A stretch of 64,000 nucleotides of DNA from Zygotorulaspora mrakii. Taxonomy: Eukaryota; Ascomycota; Saccharomycetes; Saccharomycetales; Saccharomycetaceae. The notes beneath the pieces are model-generated. The model did not search any database. It was not told where the DNA came from and worked only from the letters and a program-made list of their open reading frames with translations. The stretch covers positions 310,001 through 374,000 of the forward strand of contig NC_050719.1 in the NCBI RefSeq assembly GCF_013402915.1, in the 5' to 3' direction. Shown one piece after another: positions 37,297 through 48,600 of the stretch. A program made the translations under genes and the position numbers. Each line of letters starts with the position of its first letter. The first letter of the stretch is position 1.

Positions 37297-37719
37297 CTAG
37301 ACTTTGTACCTCATTTGAGAATGTAGTGGTGACCATATACCTCTTACACTATCGTTCAAGGTTTCGACATTATCATTCTTCGTCCTTCTGCGTAGTACAT
37401 CACCACTTGAATCCTTAAGTAGCTTCAATTTATTTTCAACATTATCAATATTTAAATTCCTCACGCAAATGACCTTCTCACGCCCATTTGAATACTGAGC
37501 CCTCAATAATGGATGCCCAGACTTTCTCAATATTTCGAACTGGATATGGGGAAACTTCTGGCCCAAAAGATCCAGCCTTTTCGACACCAAAAATTTACGC
37601 ATACCTTGGGAAGAGCCACCCCAATTGCAATACTGCAATGTGATCTTTTTGCATGGAAAAACGAAAGCACCTACACCATTACGTGCGATAGAGTTTTGAC
37701 TTATAGCTTTCACTACCAT
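37297..37719 (-). CDS. MRPL51: Mitochondrial large-subunit ribosomal protein Mrpl51 (mL43)
   Basis: This mitochondrial ribosomal protein has the thioredoxin-like L51/S25/CI-B8 fold. Starting at 37719 the product is 140 residues, the S. cerevisiae length, and begins [19 protein letters not shown]. Further matches are [34 protein letters not shown] and [20 protein letters not shown]. An upstream in-frame Met at 37731 would add four residues (MCWT). It is convergent with GCD2, and the YPR098C-like gene starts about 150 bp away in the opposite direction. Position matches YPR100W. Confidence 0.94.
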   Translation of the reverse strand: MVVKAISQNSIARNGVGAFVFPCKKITLQYCNWGGSSQGMRKFLVSKRLDLLGQKFPHIQFEILRKSGHPLLRAQYSNGREKVICVRNLNIDNVENKLKLLKDSSGDVLRRRTKNDNVETLNDSVRGIWSPLHSQMRYKV

Positions 37720-37870
37720 TGTCCAACACAACTCTAGAATAACTCAAAGCCAGATACCTGTTAGTAATCGTTTTATTCTTCAATTTTATTTCCATCTCAG
37801 CTTTTCCATATTGAAATTTTCATGTACTTTCCGTTCTAATTAAAAAAAGATCGTCTGAAAAGATGAGCTC

Positions 37871-38519
37871 ATGCAAGTAAGTGTCTTGAGGTATGTAAGG
37901 GGGACATAAGTAATCTGTTCTAGACAGATCGTTGAAAATCTATTCAGGTCGATTTAAATACTTAGGGCAATGTCACTTTTTAAACCAGCTTCACATTTAC
38001 TTTTATACTCCTTCGTGTATGTATGACACTGTCAGCTAAAGCAGTTGACGACTGAGCTTTTACTAACGGAGTCCACTTAGATTTGGAGGCACTACGTTTT
38101 ATTCATACGTTGCCTCTCCTATCGCATTTAAATGGCTTGATAGGGAGAACTTCTCTCTACTGCAAAGCAAGGTATTCCCGCTTTTCTTTCAGATGCAAGC
38201 TGCATCCCCTATCATTTTAGGTCTAACTGCACCGATAACTCTTGCTGGAGGGCCATTGGCCGCTCTAGCCACGGCCTCTGTTGCAGGATTGACAAACTTA
38301 TGCTGGCTATTACCCAAAACTCGCAAAATCAAGGAAGAAAGAAAGGGACTTCAGTCAAGATTGACTGGTGAGGAGCTGGAATCGTTTGATGGCCCCTTAC
38401 GCAAGAAATTTGGTAAATTCCACGGCTTGAGCTTGCTATTTAACTTGACAAATGCATGTAGCATGCTCGTTTATGGTGTCTACTTATGTAAGGGCCTATT
38501 AAAACATGTACCTAAATGA
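37871..38519 (+). CDS. YPR098C: TMEM205/DUF4149-like membrane protein (YPR098C homologue), two exons
   Basis: The frame from 38193 looks complete but starts in the middle of the protein. Reading back in frame, coding sequence continues to a 3' splice site CTTAG ending at 38080 and adds [20 protein letters not shown] and SKVFPLFFQ, the conserved start of TMEM205-like proteins. A perfect TACTAAC branch site lies at 38061-38067. In the model given, exon 1 is 37871-37890 (MQVSVL plus two bases), the 5' splice site is GTATGT at 37891 and the intron is 190 nt, giving 152 residues (161 in S. cerevisiae, also spliced). Hydrophobic spans suit a membrane protein; the S. cerevisiae homologue is reported at mitochondria. 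An alternative first exon uses ATG at 37863 and GTAAGT at 37877. Confidence 0.85.
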
Positions 38520-38718
38520 GAAATCATTTGAGGCACTTTTCAGAATCGAAATAAGGTATATATATAAAAATGTGAAAAAATGGCCATCTAACACTCATAG
38601 ATGTAACATACATAGTTGAGTGTGTGTATTATATACATGCACGCGGAATATCCTATGTACAGGTAATGCGAACAAAATGTAATAGAGAGGTTTAAGTGCG
38701 GAAGAGAGGTGTGTTGCA

Positions 38719-39282
38719 TTATTCAACAATTTCATTGACTTCGGCCATTGCAGCCAGCTCAGCCTCCTGTGCTAGTGCTTTATCCTTTGAACCACTTAGA
38801 AATGTTGAAATATTCGCAGGTGGTAGAACTGCAATCATCATAACGATATATTCATAAACGGCCTCCGGAACACTTCTTTGATATATTCCCAACAGATCCG
38901 CAGGATTCGGATAGACGCTTAGTGCTTTATAGAATTTGACTGCCGATTCCAGCTCTTTACCAGGGCTCATAGATAAACGCTCACCAAGCTCAACATTTGA
39001 TGTAAATACTTTTTCTCTGTCAGCGGGATTTATGGAAATCGGATCGCTGGCCAAATCTTTGCTCAAGTGTTGACTAACCAGCTCCAATTTAATTTGCTTT
39101 GCCTCATCTTTCTCCTTTTTCTCCTTCTCAGCTTGTTTCTTTAACTTATGCTTCAATTGCTTTCTGAACTCTGGATTGCTTCTTCTTTTGTAATCAAAGT
39201 AAACAGCATAACCGGTTAGCGATACCGCCGCGATCACGCTAGTAATGGTTAACGCACGAGCTGTGGAACTTGTGTTGGACAT
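38719..39282 (-). CDS. TOM20: Mitochondrial import receptor Tom20
   Basis: This is the outer-membrane presequence receptor of the TOM complex. From Met at 39282 the protein is 187 residues (183 in S. cerevisiae). An N-terminal membrane anchor (ALTITSVIAAVSLTGYAVYF) is followed by a basic charged linker (FDYKRRSNPEFRKQLKHKLK). The TPR-like presequence-binding domain contains GERLSMSPGKELESAVKFYK, YPNPADLLGIYQRSVPEAVY and MIAVLPPANIS. A Met ten codons upstream (39312) is in frame but less likely. The C-terminal end is acidic. YGR082W order: GCD2, TOM20, SLX9. Confidence 0.94.
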   Translation of the reverse strand: MSNTSSTARALTITSVIAAVSLTGYAVYFDYKRRSNPEFRKQLKHKLKKQAEKEKKEKDEAKQIKLELVSQHLSKDLASDPISINPADREKVFTSNVELGERLSMSPGKELESAVKFYKALSVYPNPADLLGIYQRSVPEAVYEYIVMMIAVLPPANISTFLSGSKDKALAQEAELAAMAEVNEIVE

Positions 39283-39591
39283 TTTTTTTATATCTTGTAC
39301 TGTATATTCCACTGTTGGTAGTAGAATTCCGATGGTCCACTCTCAAATTCTGTGACTCTATTACGACCCTTATCACGAATCTTTACAAACTTCTACTTTT
39401 TTAAAGTTCAATCAACTTCCCATGCACTTAATTTCCATGAGAATAAAAAATTTTCACATCACGTGTAAAATCTTTAACATAAGATTCTCAACTCATCGAA
39501 GTGTCAGAAAGATATATCATCGTGCTCGTTGCGGTATATTGTGATTGTTACTGAAACATCTCAATAATAATAGTAGTTCGATTAGTGCGGT
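39283..39591. promoter_or_regulatory. Divergent TOM20-SLX9 promoter with Cbf1-like, RRPE-like and PAC-like motifs
   Basis: CACGTG sits at 39460-39465 in the form ATCACGTGT. An RRPE-like AAAAAATTTT precedes it near 39446-39455. A PAC-like CTCATCG (reverse of CGATGAG) lies at 39492-39498, about 95 bp before SLX9. RRPE plus PAC is the usual pair upstream of ribosome-biogenesis genes, which fits SLX9. These are short motifs and could be chance. Confidence 0.45.
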
Positions 39592-40230
39592 ATGGTTGCT
39601 AAGAAGAGAAACACGTTAAGAAGCAAGGCTGAGGCTGCAGCGGCCTCAAGAGGGACTGCTGCGCAAGCTCTAGCGGGATCGGGGTTGGAAGGAATTGCAG
39701 GAGGTCAAGACGCCGAAGCTACTCAAAATCCACCCCTCAGTACATTCCTGTATCAGCCGAGGGAAACCAAGAAATCTAAGCAACTCAACAAACAGCAGAC
39801 CTTTTTAAGCAAGGTCAGGGAAAGGTCAACCAACAGTGATCCTGCGCTTGCTGGAGTCTCTAAATCAGCAGTAAGACGTCGAAAGAGACACATGAGGGAA
39901 GATCTAAAACCCAAAATGAATGATCTGTTGACGTCTTTGGGCCAAGAGGAAGATTTGAAAGAGCATGTGACTGCTGAACAACAGGACGACGACAGCACGA
40001 AGGAGAATAAGCGGAAAGTGACAAAAGTAGTACGTAGAGAAGAGTTGCCAGAGATAGAAAGTGCATTTGTACGTAGAAAAAAGAATGAGCCAAATATTCG
40101 AAACCAAAGGGGTGCCAAAGCTTTGACCATAAAGGAAACAACAAGAATGGTTGAGGTTTTAAGTAATAAATCATTTCAAAGTAATACTTTCAGTTCCTTG
40201 CGTGATGTAATAAAAATGAGAAATAGGTGA
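39592..40230 (+). CDS. SLX9: Ribosome biogenesis protein Slx9
   Basis: This nucleolar pre-40S factor is involved in ITS1 processing and 40S export. The 212 residues compare with 210 in S. cerevisiae. The N-terminus (MVAKKRNTLRSKAEAAAASR) is basic with an Ala/Gly-rich linker. Conserved family blocks are QQTFLSKVRE, SKSAVRRRKRHMREDLKPKM and the C-terminal SNTFSSLRDVIKMR. It is divergent from TOM20 and convergent with the YPR097W homologue, with 30 bp between stops. It stands at the YGR081C position. Confidence 0.9.
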   Translation: MVAKKRNTLRSKAEAAAASRGTAAQALAGSGLEGIAGGQDAEATQNPPLSTFLYQPRETKKSKQLNKQQTFLSKVRERSTNSDPALAGVSKSAVRRRKRHMREDLKPKMNDLLTSLGQEEDLKEHVTAEQQDDDSTKENKRKVTKVVRREELPEIESAFVRRKKNEPNIRNQRGAKALTIKETTRMVEVLSNKSFQSNTFSSLRDVIKMRNR

Positions 40231-40260
40231 AACACGGGTTTATCAATACAATACCTGCAT

Positions 40261-43200
40261 TTATACAAGAGAGTTGAGGTAATTCTCTAGAGCATCCGCA
40301 AATACCAGCTCGCCGAATTTTTCTATTTCGCTTTCGTCAAGTTCCTTATTTAATATACTCTGATACTTCGTTTCCAATTCTTTGTCGTCGCCTTCTTCAA
40401 AAAGGTGTCCGTAGTCAGCTGCATCTAGATCCAGGTCGACTATTTCTCCATCTTGTAAACCGAATGCATTCGATTCAGGTGGCATAACAAGAGAATTGAG
40501 TTCTTTCCAATTATTTTCAACAACTTTGGCAGCAGTGAGTTTACTATCCTTTTGCTCTTTCATCCGCGAGTCTAACATTTTCTTATATATTTGCCGTGCA
40601 GCTTGTTTTTTCTCAATGACATTATCTAGCTGATCGATTAAGAGTTTTTCGTTGATTTCAGCTTCTTTAAATAGCTTGTTGAAGTCGATTCTTAGATCAC
40701 CTGTTCCATATTTACTATTCTGTAAGAACTTAATAATTTTCACAAACCATGTAATGAAACCTTCAAATATACCTTCGGTGTCATTTTGATAAACATCATG
40801 AATAAATAGTAGGAATGAGTCCTGATGTTTTGTTACTAAATCATTAATACTTTCCACAACGTTGAATTTTAGAGATGTGCCTAACCTTCCGTCAAATACA
40901 TTTGATACTAGCTTTATAAGGTCATTCATAAATCTTTCAAAATTTTTCAAAGCGATATCAACACGAGCCACTTTAAAAATCTTGACCATAGGCTCATATA
41001 ATAGGGTAAGCATTGATTTCAGCAGTTGAGATAACTCAGGATCCTGCCACAGTCTCCGCATTAGTTTCTTATCCCTCTCCCTGATATAAAGTTGTAAAAG
41101 CTCCTTCACGTTAGAAAAATATCTGTCACCCATTTGATCCTCTATAAAAGGTAGATCACTTGAAGAGCTCTGCTTTGCTTTCCATGTAGAATATGACTCG
41201 ATTACTTCTCCAACAGCCTCATGAGACAAGTTCCCTAACTCGCCGTTTTTGATTAGAAGAACCAGCGAGAATGGTACGGTAGTCTCAGCAGATTCTTTAT
41301 GTACAGCCTCCATACTGATTATTTCATCATTTTCGTTTTTGAAGACACAGTCCTTTAGACATTTAATGACTTCAGACGACAACGAAGTCTCTTGCTGCAT
41401 TTTTTGCTCCAACGCTTGTATTACTTTCTCTTGAGATTTTAAGTCATCAGAAAGCACAGTGGAAAACATGGTTTGTAAAAGAGACTGACTGCCAAACGGT
41501 TGTGCCATAAATAAATCCATCATTGCTTTCATTATACCTATTGGATTCGTAAACCTCATTATTTGTCCCATTACGGAATACGGCACCAATCTGTTTAGTC
41601 TTTTAATCTGCGTGAAAAACTCGTATCCGCTATCGTTTCCAAGAAATACTTGGTAAATTGTCGAAGACACATAAATCTTGCACCACTCAACAAAACTGAA
41701 TAATAAGGGAGACAAATCCACCACTTTTGTTTTTTCCTTAAGTTCCTGAATAAAACTCAATAAATATTTCTCATCTTTTAAAACTGATGTCTTGAGTGCT
41801 TTCATCGATTCTCTCAATTGTAATGTCTTTTCTAGCGCTAATTTTTGAAATTGGACTTGATTCTCAAGATTTGTTATATCTACGGCTTTTCTACGTTCGA
41901 TGTCTTCTTTCAATCCCTTACTGAAAGAAGATTGGCTGATTGTATCCCCTCCAAAGAAATCAGCAAGACTCGAGCTTGAACTGATCTCCTTGTCACCACA
42001 TAAAGTTCTTAAATATTGCCTCAGTGATGTTCTCATTTTTTCAGATAGGAGACCATTACTTCTTGATTCCTGAGCATCATGAAATTCTTCGAAACTTTCA
42101 TCATCTAGTTCATCACTTGTTTCTTTTTCTCGCTTCACAACACTACTTTCATAAGAAACACTATCATTAGAATTCGAATCTTGTTTGCTGTCCGAGCTAG
42201 CTATAGAGGCACCCGGTGAATCATTCTGGAACACGGAGATTATTTTCTCTTTTGGTGTGGCTAGAGACTGACTGTAGTCGAAAGAAATTGGCTGAGAGAC
42301 AATTTCCGCACTCTTTTTGGTGTGACGAGGCAATCGAGCATTTTGCTTTCCTGGAAACTCATTTTTTAAAGAGCGTTTGAGCTGCTTGAAATCATCGTAG
42401 CTTTTTGCAGTGTAAAATGTCTTATCTGGATTGTTAACATTTATCAACTTCAAAATATAATAGTGTAGATATTTCGAATCTTTACTTGTATTATGACTAT
42501 CAGTTATGCCTAATTTGGAAAAGAGAGCTGCAGGGGACGCGGGCTTGCTGAAGGCATTTTTGACCCATTTAGAACTAAACGCTGCAGGTTTAGGTTCAGA
42601 AGGAAGCCTTTTTCTTCCAAAAAGAGAAGAATCGTCAACGACAGCGACTATATTTATATCCCAGCCATTGATGAAAACTGGCTCATTTGTATAGAGATAT
42701 TGCAGGCTTTCTCTTGTTGGAATAGCAAATTCCTCGACTCCAGCGGTCTTTTTTTTCTCGTCCTGCTTTAAAATGAATGCATCTTGATTATAGTATTTCA
42801 CCTCCTGAGAAACACCTACCCCTGAATTGAAAAGTAATAATACGGTTTTACCCAACTTTTTTGAGATTCTTCGCCTTTTCGTTGCCTCTTCTCGATCATA
42901 GCTGTTACTGAAGCCAAGAGACATAAAATGTTCGAAGAACACTTGCACTTTGTACTTCCAAAACTCTTCGTTCTTTGCAATATCCTTTGAAAACATAGGG
43001 AATGGCATTATTATCTCTCTCAATACATAACTCAACATTGGGAAATCTGTTCCTTCATCTTGGTTTTTTCGTGAGGTCAAGTTGCCTGTTTTCCCAAGTG
43101 TATCATTTTCAGTTGATTTTCTTGATATAGTTTCTGCTGGGGAAGCCATTACGGACATCAACCCCCCTTTCCTTGGTGTCTTGGGCGTACCTAGCTTTGG

Positions 43201-43338
43201 ATCTTCGGCGGAAAATGGATACCCGAATCTTCTCAAAGCAAACTGGTCATTGAGAGCGGATAGCTCTTTATCCAACTGGAATTTCAGCAGCTCTCTCTTC
43301 AGATAGTGCTCCTCTGTCGGAGTCAATTCTTCGACCAT
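40261..43338 (-). CDS. YPR097W: PX-domain lipid-binding protein, YPR097W homologue
   Basis: This 1025-residue protein corresponds to S. cerevisiae YPR097W (about 1073 residues). It has a PX-type phosphoinositide-binding region near residues 285-345 (YYILKLINVNNPDKTFYTAK, SYDDFKQLKRSLKNEFPG). A conserved PX-associated region lies N-terminal (TPTEEHYLKRELLKFQLDKE). A long helical C-terminal half (MQQETSLSSEVIKCLKDC, LRIDFNKLFKEAEINEKLLI) belongs to the same family. An acidic/serine insert lies near 370-420. A role in lipid or sterol distribution has been described for the S. cerevisiae protein, which I recall only loosely. It is convergent with SLX9, and tRNA-Val and SYT1 lie beyond its promoter. 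Confidence 0.85.
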   Translation of the reverse strand: MVEELTPTEEHYLKRELLKFQLDKELSALNDQFALRRFGYPFSAEDPKLGTPKTPRKGGLMSVMASPAETISRKSTENDTLGKTGNLTSRKNQDEGTDFPMLSYVLREIIMPFPMFSKDIAKNEEFWKYKVQVFFEHFMSLGFSNSYDREEATKRRRISKKLGKTVLLLFNSGVGVSQEVKYYNQDAFILKQDEKKKTAGVEEFAIPTRESLQYLYTNEPVFINGWDINIVAVVDDSSLFGRKRLPSEPKPAAFSSKWVKNAFSKPASPAALFSKLGITDSHNTSKDSKYLHYYILKLINVNNPDKTFYTAKSYDDFKQLKRSLKNEFPGKQNARLPRHTKKSAEIVSQPISFDYSQSLATPKEKIISVFQNDSPGASIASSDSKQDSNSNDSVSYESSVVKREKETSDELDDESFEEFHDAQESRSNGLLSEKMRTSLRQYLRTLCGDKEISSSSSLADFFGGDTISQSSFSKGLKEDIERRKAVDITNLENQVQFQKLALEKTLQLRESMKALKTSVLKDEKYLLSFIQELKEKTKVVDLSPLLFSFVEWCKIYVSSTIYQVFLGNDSGYEFFTQIKRLNRLVPYSVMGQIMRFTNPIGIMKAMMDLFMAQPFGSQSLLQTMFSTVLSDDLKSQEKVIQALEQKMQQETSLSSEVIKCLKDCVFKNENDEIISMEAVHKESAETTVPFSLVLLIKNGELGNLSHEAVGEVIESYSTWKAKQSSSSDLPFIEDQMGDRYFSNVKELLQLYIRERDKKLMRRLWQDPELSQLLKSMLTLLYEPMVKIFKVARVDIALKNFERFMNDLIKLVSNVFDGRLGTSLKFNVVESINDLVTKHQDSFLLFIHDVYQNDTEGIFEGFITWFVKIIKFLQNSKYGTGDLRIDFNKLFKEAEINEKLLIDQLDNVIEKKQAARQIYKKMLDSRMKEQKDSKLTAAKVVENNWKELNSLVMPPESNAFGLQDGEIVDLDLDAADYGHLFEEGDDKELETKYQSILNKELDESEIEKFGELVFADALENYLNSLV

Positions 43339-43750
43339 CCCGATGTCAATTCAGTGCTTTCGTCTTTCAGGACTCAAATCAATGCAAAACTGGCAAAATG
43401 ATGCGGCAATACACTACACGGTAAAACTATATCTTAGATATATTCTCCTATCTCCAATTCCGCTATGCTCGTCCCTCTATCGAGCAATTTTTGTGGTTCA
43501 AGCCCAATTTGAAGCGATGGTAAATTCACACCCTTGCTTTTTCAAACCTGCGAAGATATCGTGTAATATGGTGGGTGAATAAATAAGCATGTGCTTTAAA
43601 CAATGCAATATTTTCTGCTGTTCCGGTATCATGCAAGAAAATCATTTAATAAATAACATCCACATTGTCTTGAAAACATATCAACATGTCACACGACAGG
43701 TTCCTACATGTATAATAAATTAACGTTCAGATCAGTTCATCCAATTAAGT
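43339..43750. other. Promoter of the YPR097W homologue, up to tRNA-Val
   Basis: This 412-bp AT-rich spacer has no recognisable gene. A 79-codon plus-strand frame at 43343-43582 is not convincing. I saw no regulatory motif that I would name. Confidence 0.5.
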
Positions 43751-43824
43751 GGTTTCGTGGTCTAGTCGGTTATGGCATCTGCTTAACACGCAGAACGTCC
43801 CCAGTTCGATCCTGGGCGAAATCA
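43751..43824 (+). tRNA. tRNA-Val (anticodon AAC)
   Basis: This 74-nt cloverleaf starts GGTTTCGTGGTCTAGTCGGT. The acceptor stem GGTTTCG pairs with CGAAATC, and the discriminator is A. The anticodon stem-loop TCTGC-TTAACAC-GCAGA carries AAC. The T arm CCCAGTTCGATCCTGGG contains the B box. There is no intron. It looks identical to the S. cerevisiae tRNA-Val(AAC) sequence as I remember it. A short T run (43828-43832) probably terminates transcription. Confidence 0.96.
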
Positions 43825-45682
43825 TTATTTTTGACATGAATATGTCACACTTTTTATTGGCGAAGTGGATTGCGTTAAATACAGAGTGCTTCATCGAGAG
43901 ATGGGCTTTACTTGGAGTCGTCGACGATAGTTTGCCTAGATATTGAAAATAACTTTATGATATACGGGTATTGATACATATAAATCATTGCTGCCTGCGT
44001 CATAGAAAGAAGTAAAACCTGAACGAATTAAGATTTAATATCAGGAAAAATTGTCAGTAGTTATACCGAACAATTTGCAACTATTGACCGTGAGAGAACA
44101 CCTCGAGTAAAGAATTTTCACTATCATTAGCTAATTTCATACTCATAGTGCATGCTGTCAGAAGAGCATTCTTTTTGCAATCTTATATGAAAGAGAGCAC
44201 AGTTTTATTTCCTATCCATGACACTCCCTCGCCAGGTTCCTGTGCCGCAAAAGCCTCGCAATAGATTTCCAGACCACAAATTTCTAAAGTCGATTGATGC
44301 TCTGTCAGAGGTTCATGTGACCTCTTTTCTTTTGCCCTGTCACTGCGAAGGTCCCATGTCTGACTTGCTCAGGTTGTGTCGTTCGGTATCTCTTGCTTTT
44401 TCTTTGATATAAGTCTATTTGAAGAAAGCTCGTTCTCTTCACCTGAGTTTTTACCGCTTGTGTCCTTGTAAGATGATTAACACACTATGTAGAAGCCTGT
44501 GCACTAATTGGTGGAATCCAACTTAAACGGTAAGAGCGGCAGTTCTTGTAAGTGAAGAGCAACTGGAGTGAGTGACTGCCTACTCTCAATACTTGATAAA
44601 AAGGGAAGTGGATCAGATGAGGTCTAATTTGTCTAACATCTGATAGTTTGGAGGGTAGTTTAATTCTCTTATTTTGAGCACAGTCAGCAGCATAAAAGAT
44701 CCCAAGCCATTGCGAGGACGAGAGACTCTTTCGATTTTTTTTAAGATAGGCGTGCTATCGAAGGCAAAGCATAACTCGGTGTGATGCTGTTACGTTTGCA
44801 GAAGCTAACCCAAAAGCACGCTTGAACATGAAGCATTAGAATCCTTTGAAAGGAAATGAAAGTTATGTTATAAGGCACTCGATATTAAGCAATCTTATGA
44901 AAAAACTAGGAAATTTCAGTTTGAAGTCTTCACTTTCCTCCTGTTTTCACATTCCCATCAATTACCTTGAATATACTTACTCTCAAACCAGTTTTTTTCA
45001 TGCTTGAGAAATAATCCGATTGTTTGGTCAATGCTCATAAATTATCGCACATACCCAAATAATCGATAGCGTATCTTCTGCTGTTCTTAAGGATACTTTG
45101 ATCTTACTGCCGAGTAATTGATATTCATAATTCTATCATACAATAAAGATATGCAAATTTGCTTAAGAGATTGAAGCGGCTAGCGATTTATGCTATCCTA
45201 ATCTCTGTTGTCGCAATCTTGTGTGAAGGTTTCAGTGCTATTACATTGTCCTCGCAGTCGCCCTTTCCATCATAAGTATTTTCAACTCTTCAAAAATGAG
45301 CTCAAGATAGGCGGGGCTATGAAAAAAGCAGTCTTAAAATTTCACCGATATGTCGAACAATTAAAGGGATTGCTACAAATTCAAAAACATATCTCAGTCT
45401 AACATTGCAATTGAGTTGCCTAATAAGAATCGCAGACTTATCTTCTTTGACCTAAAAGAGGACAGAACTGTAGTTGCATCCCATACCTGTTATTTACTCT
45501 TAGTGGTAAACGATAGAAAAAGGGTGAACAAGGATCGTACTGAAGGTTGTACCGAGAGTTGAAAAGCGTTACTGTGCAACTGCCCTTCAGAAAACCAACG
45601 CATGACTTGGGATAGGTCCTAAGAAGATCGTCGAATATTATATTTCTTATTGAAATTTCGTGACGGCATATAGTCATTTGAA
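43825..45682. other. Gene-free 1.86-kb region before SYT1
   Basis: This is the longest stretch without a gene. Frames of 64-79 codons (44218-44412, 45208-45402, 45438-45677 minus) have no recognisable domains. I searched by eye for tRNA, snoRNA boxes, LTR ends and centromere elements and found nothing convincing. In S. cerevisiae the small gene YPR096C lies between YPR097W and SYT1, but I could not recognise it here. The right end must contain the SYT1 promoter. Confidence 0.55.
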
Positions 45683-48600
45683 ATGAATCAGTCGCTAGCT
45701 ACACTAATAAGAATCAAGTTATTTCAGGGAAATAGTGGTAGTGCACAAGGTTCAGATACTCCAAATACCGATAAAGAAAAGCAAAGTGATAAAAAACCAA
45801 GAAATTGGCTGAAAGCTAAGCGGTCCGGTCATAAAGAGGTTTCGCGTTCGAGTTCAGACTCTGATCTTTTGAATGCTTCAACTAATGGCTCTCAGGATTT
45901 GGTAGATGACAACACAGCTGAAGATCCCATCAAATCTTCGCATGAAGATGCGGAAGAACAAGAGCAACGCAAAGAAATACCAGAAGGCAATGGCGTTGAA
46001 ACCATGGCAAAAGGGAAAGCTTGCTCCGATGCTTGTCTGGAGCAGACAACATCTGACAATTCCGTTAGAAAACAAAATAGTCCTTCTGCACTATCTGCAG
46101 ACGGTAGCAGAAGCCCAAGGAAACAAGGAAAACTGCGAACCTTTAGGGAAAAAATGAGTATTCCAGATTTACATTTTCGATCAACATCAGCTAACCTTCG
46201 TCTAGATCGCCAAAGCTATGAGAGGTCAAAAAAATCAGAGAGCGTGCCACCTAATGGCCAAGTAAAAAGTGCCAGGGTGTACAGCATTCTACCATCTTCG
46301 ATGAGTCCCAAAAGATTAAGTGCTGAGTACTCCTATAAAAGCCCAGCACAACTTCCCAAATATAGCTTTGAGAATGCATCCAATGACACTAGCATGCTGT
46401 CTAGAACATCCTCTAATACCTCCTTACTTTCCTCGACGAGGTTTTCGCCGAGAAAAACAAACATAGTAAATGGCTCTTCTACAAGCTCATCGGTTCGTTT
46501 CATTGAACCTGTAGTAAATATGTCAAATGGCAACCTTTCAAATGGAACAAAAACAAAGGGAAAATTTAATAGTGTCAGCAATGGTCATACATACCAGCAT
46601 TCAAAGACCAATTCTGTAGAGGTTAAAAATGCTACGGGAAAGAGTCTTCTCCTCGGGAGAAGGAGAAGTCGGACTGTAGATGTCTCAGATTACACCAGAA
46701 CTTCGAGCTCTCAGTGGCAGCAATCCGCATCAACGAATAGTGACTTTATTTCATCGATTACTATACATCTCAAGAAGTCAAGAAGCAATTCATTACTTAC
46801 AAAGTCGCCTTTGGCAACGCCACTAGATAAAGCAAGTTATCAAAATCCTGACGAAAAAGGAAGTGTGAATTCAGTGCGACTGTCAGAAAGTACTACATCT
46901 TCAACTATGCCAGGTGCATCCATGACACAACCGACAATTCCATCTATGTCAAGGAGAAGTAGTTCGTTGGTGAATGCCTTGAACAGTTTTGTCAATTTGA
47001 GATCCTCAAGCGCCTCGTCCGTAAAAGGTAGCAGCAGTAAAGCTGTCACACCGAAATTTGATCTTAAATTGGAAGACTTTCCTTCACCCCCAGAGCCCGA
47101 GATCGATGAAACGCACGCCAACTTTTTACGGCGCCTGACTCCCTATGGTAAGTTTATTGCAGTTATACTTTGCCAAAAAAGCAATGCCTTCAAGGATGAA
47201 TGTCTGAGGTTTTACCTTTCAAACTTCTTTGATTTCTCTGGAGAGCCACTAGATATCTCTTTGAGAAAGATTTTGATGTTTCTAGAACTTCCTCAAGAAA
47301 CCCAACAAATAGATAAATTGCTCACAGAATTTGCGCATTGCTATTATCAGACGCACTTAAAAGATGAGGAATACTGCCCTTGGAAAGATGAAAATCAGGT
47401 GTACTTTATTGTTTTTTCGCTACTAATGTTACACACTGATTATTTCAACCTAAATAATCGGTCTAAGATGACCAAAAATGAATTTATCCAGCTTGTTCAC
47501 GAGGATCAACTATCTGGAGGTTGTGACATACCAAAAGATATATTGTTGTATTATTATGACAACATCATCTCAAAGGAATCTCCAAAATTTGATTTTTCCT
47601 GTTACCAGGAGTTATTGTCTTCAGAAGAAGCCGATGAACAAAATAGTCTCACAACGGAGAAATCATCAGCAGATTTTTATTCTCCAGTGGCTATTATCAA
47701 AGCAACAAGTTCAAATGTATGCCATGATTGTACCCCTTCATCTTTTGCTATTACTGGACGAACGTCCTCTAATTCCTTCTCCTCCTACTTTCCACAAATT
47801 CCTGCGTCAACTTCTAGCAGCAATACTTCCTTGGTTCAAGATGATATTGACATCTATGCTCAAATATTGGACGATTCCTTAAAAGGCTTGAATATGTCGT
47901 CAGAAGTCGAGCGTCTCTGGAATGGCGTCTCTCTTACTAATAGATTGATTGCTGATGACAATAAATATGAGAAATATTTCACCATTCTCAATGAAACAAA
48001 AGGAGGTTATCTGAAAATTCATAAAAATCAAATTGGAAAAATTGCACTTTCAAATTTCGAGACGCTGAATAAAACTGATAATGATTATGCGCTACTGAAG
48101 ATTGTTCATATGGGGGAGATTCAAAAATTAACAGTGAATAAGAAATTCTCTATAGTTGGATCAGTAAACAAGATATTATGGAAAAAAGAATATGCAATAT
48201 TAACTCCATGCTGCCTTCTGCTGTTTGAGAATGCTGACTGGGTGGATCCTTCTCTAGTGAGAGATGAGAATTCAGGGACATCCAACTATATCATTGATTA
48301 TAAAGCGAATGGCTCCATTCTATTCACTCCCCCATTAGCATGTAACGGACTCCTTGCTATTAGTAAGATAAGTGAAGCGGCCAAAGCAAACACAGAGAAA
48401 CTTGATATTGATGTTGATCCTTGTGCAAATTTGGACGTCTTACCGCGCGATCAAGAATCAAAGGTCAACAACACTGATGATTATATTTTGCATCTATATG
48501 CGTCACAAAAGAAATTTATTTGGAAATGTAGCAGCGTATACGAAAGGGATAATTGGATCGACTCGATAAACTTGGTGGCTGCATATGATGGATGTTATTA

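Noticed and set aside
38193..38519. Stand-alone 108-codon protein starting at ATG 38193
   Set aside because: Coding similarity to TMEM205-like proteins continues upstream in frame to a proper 3' splice site with TACTAAC, so this ATG is internal.
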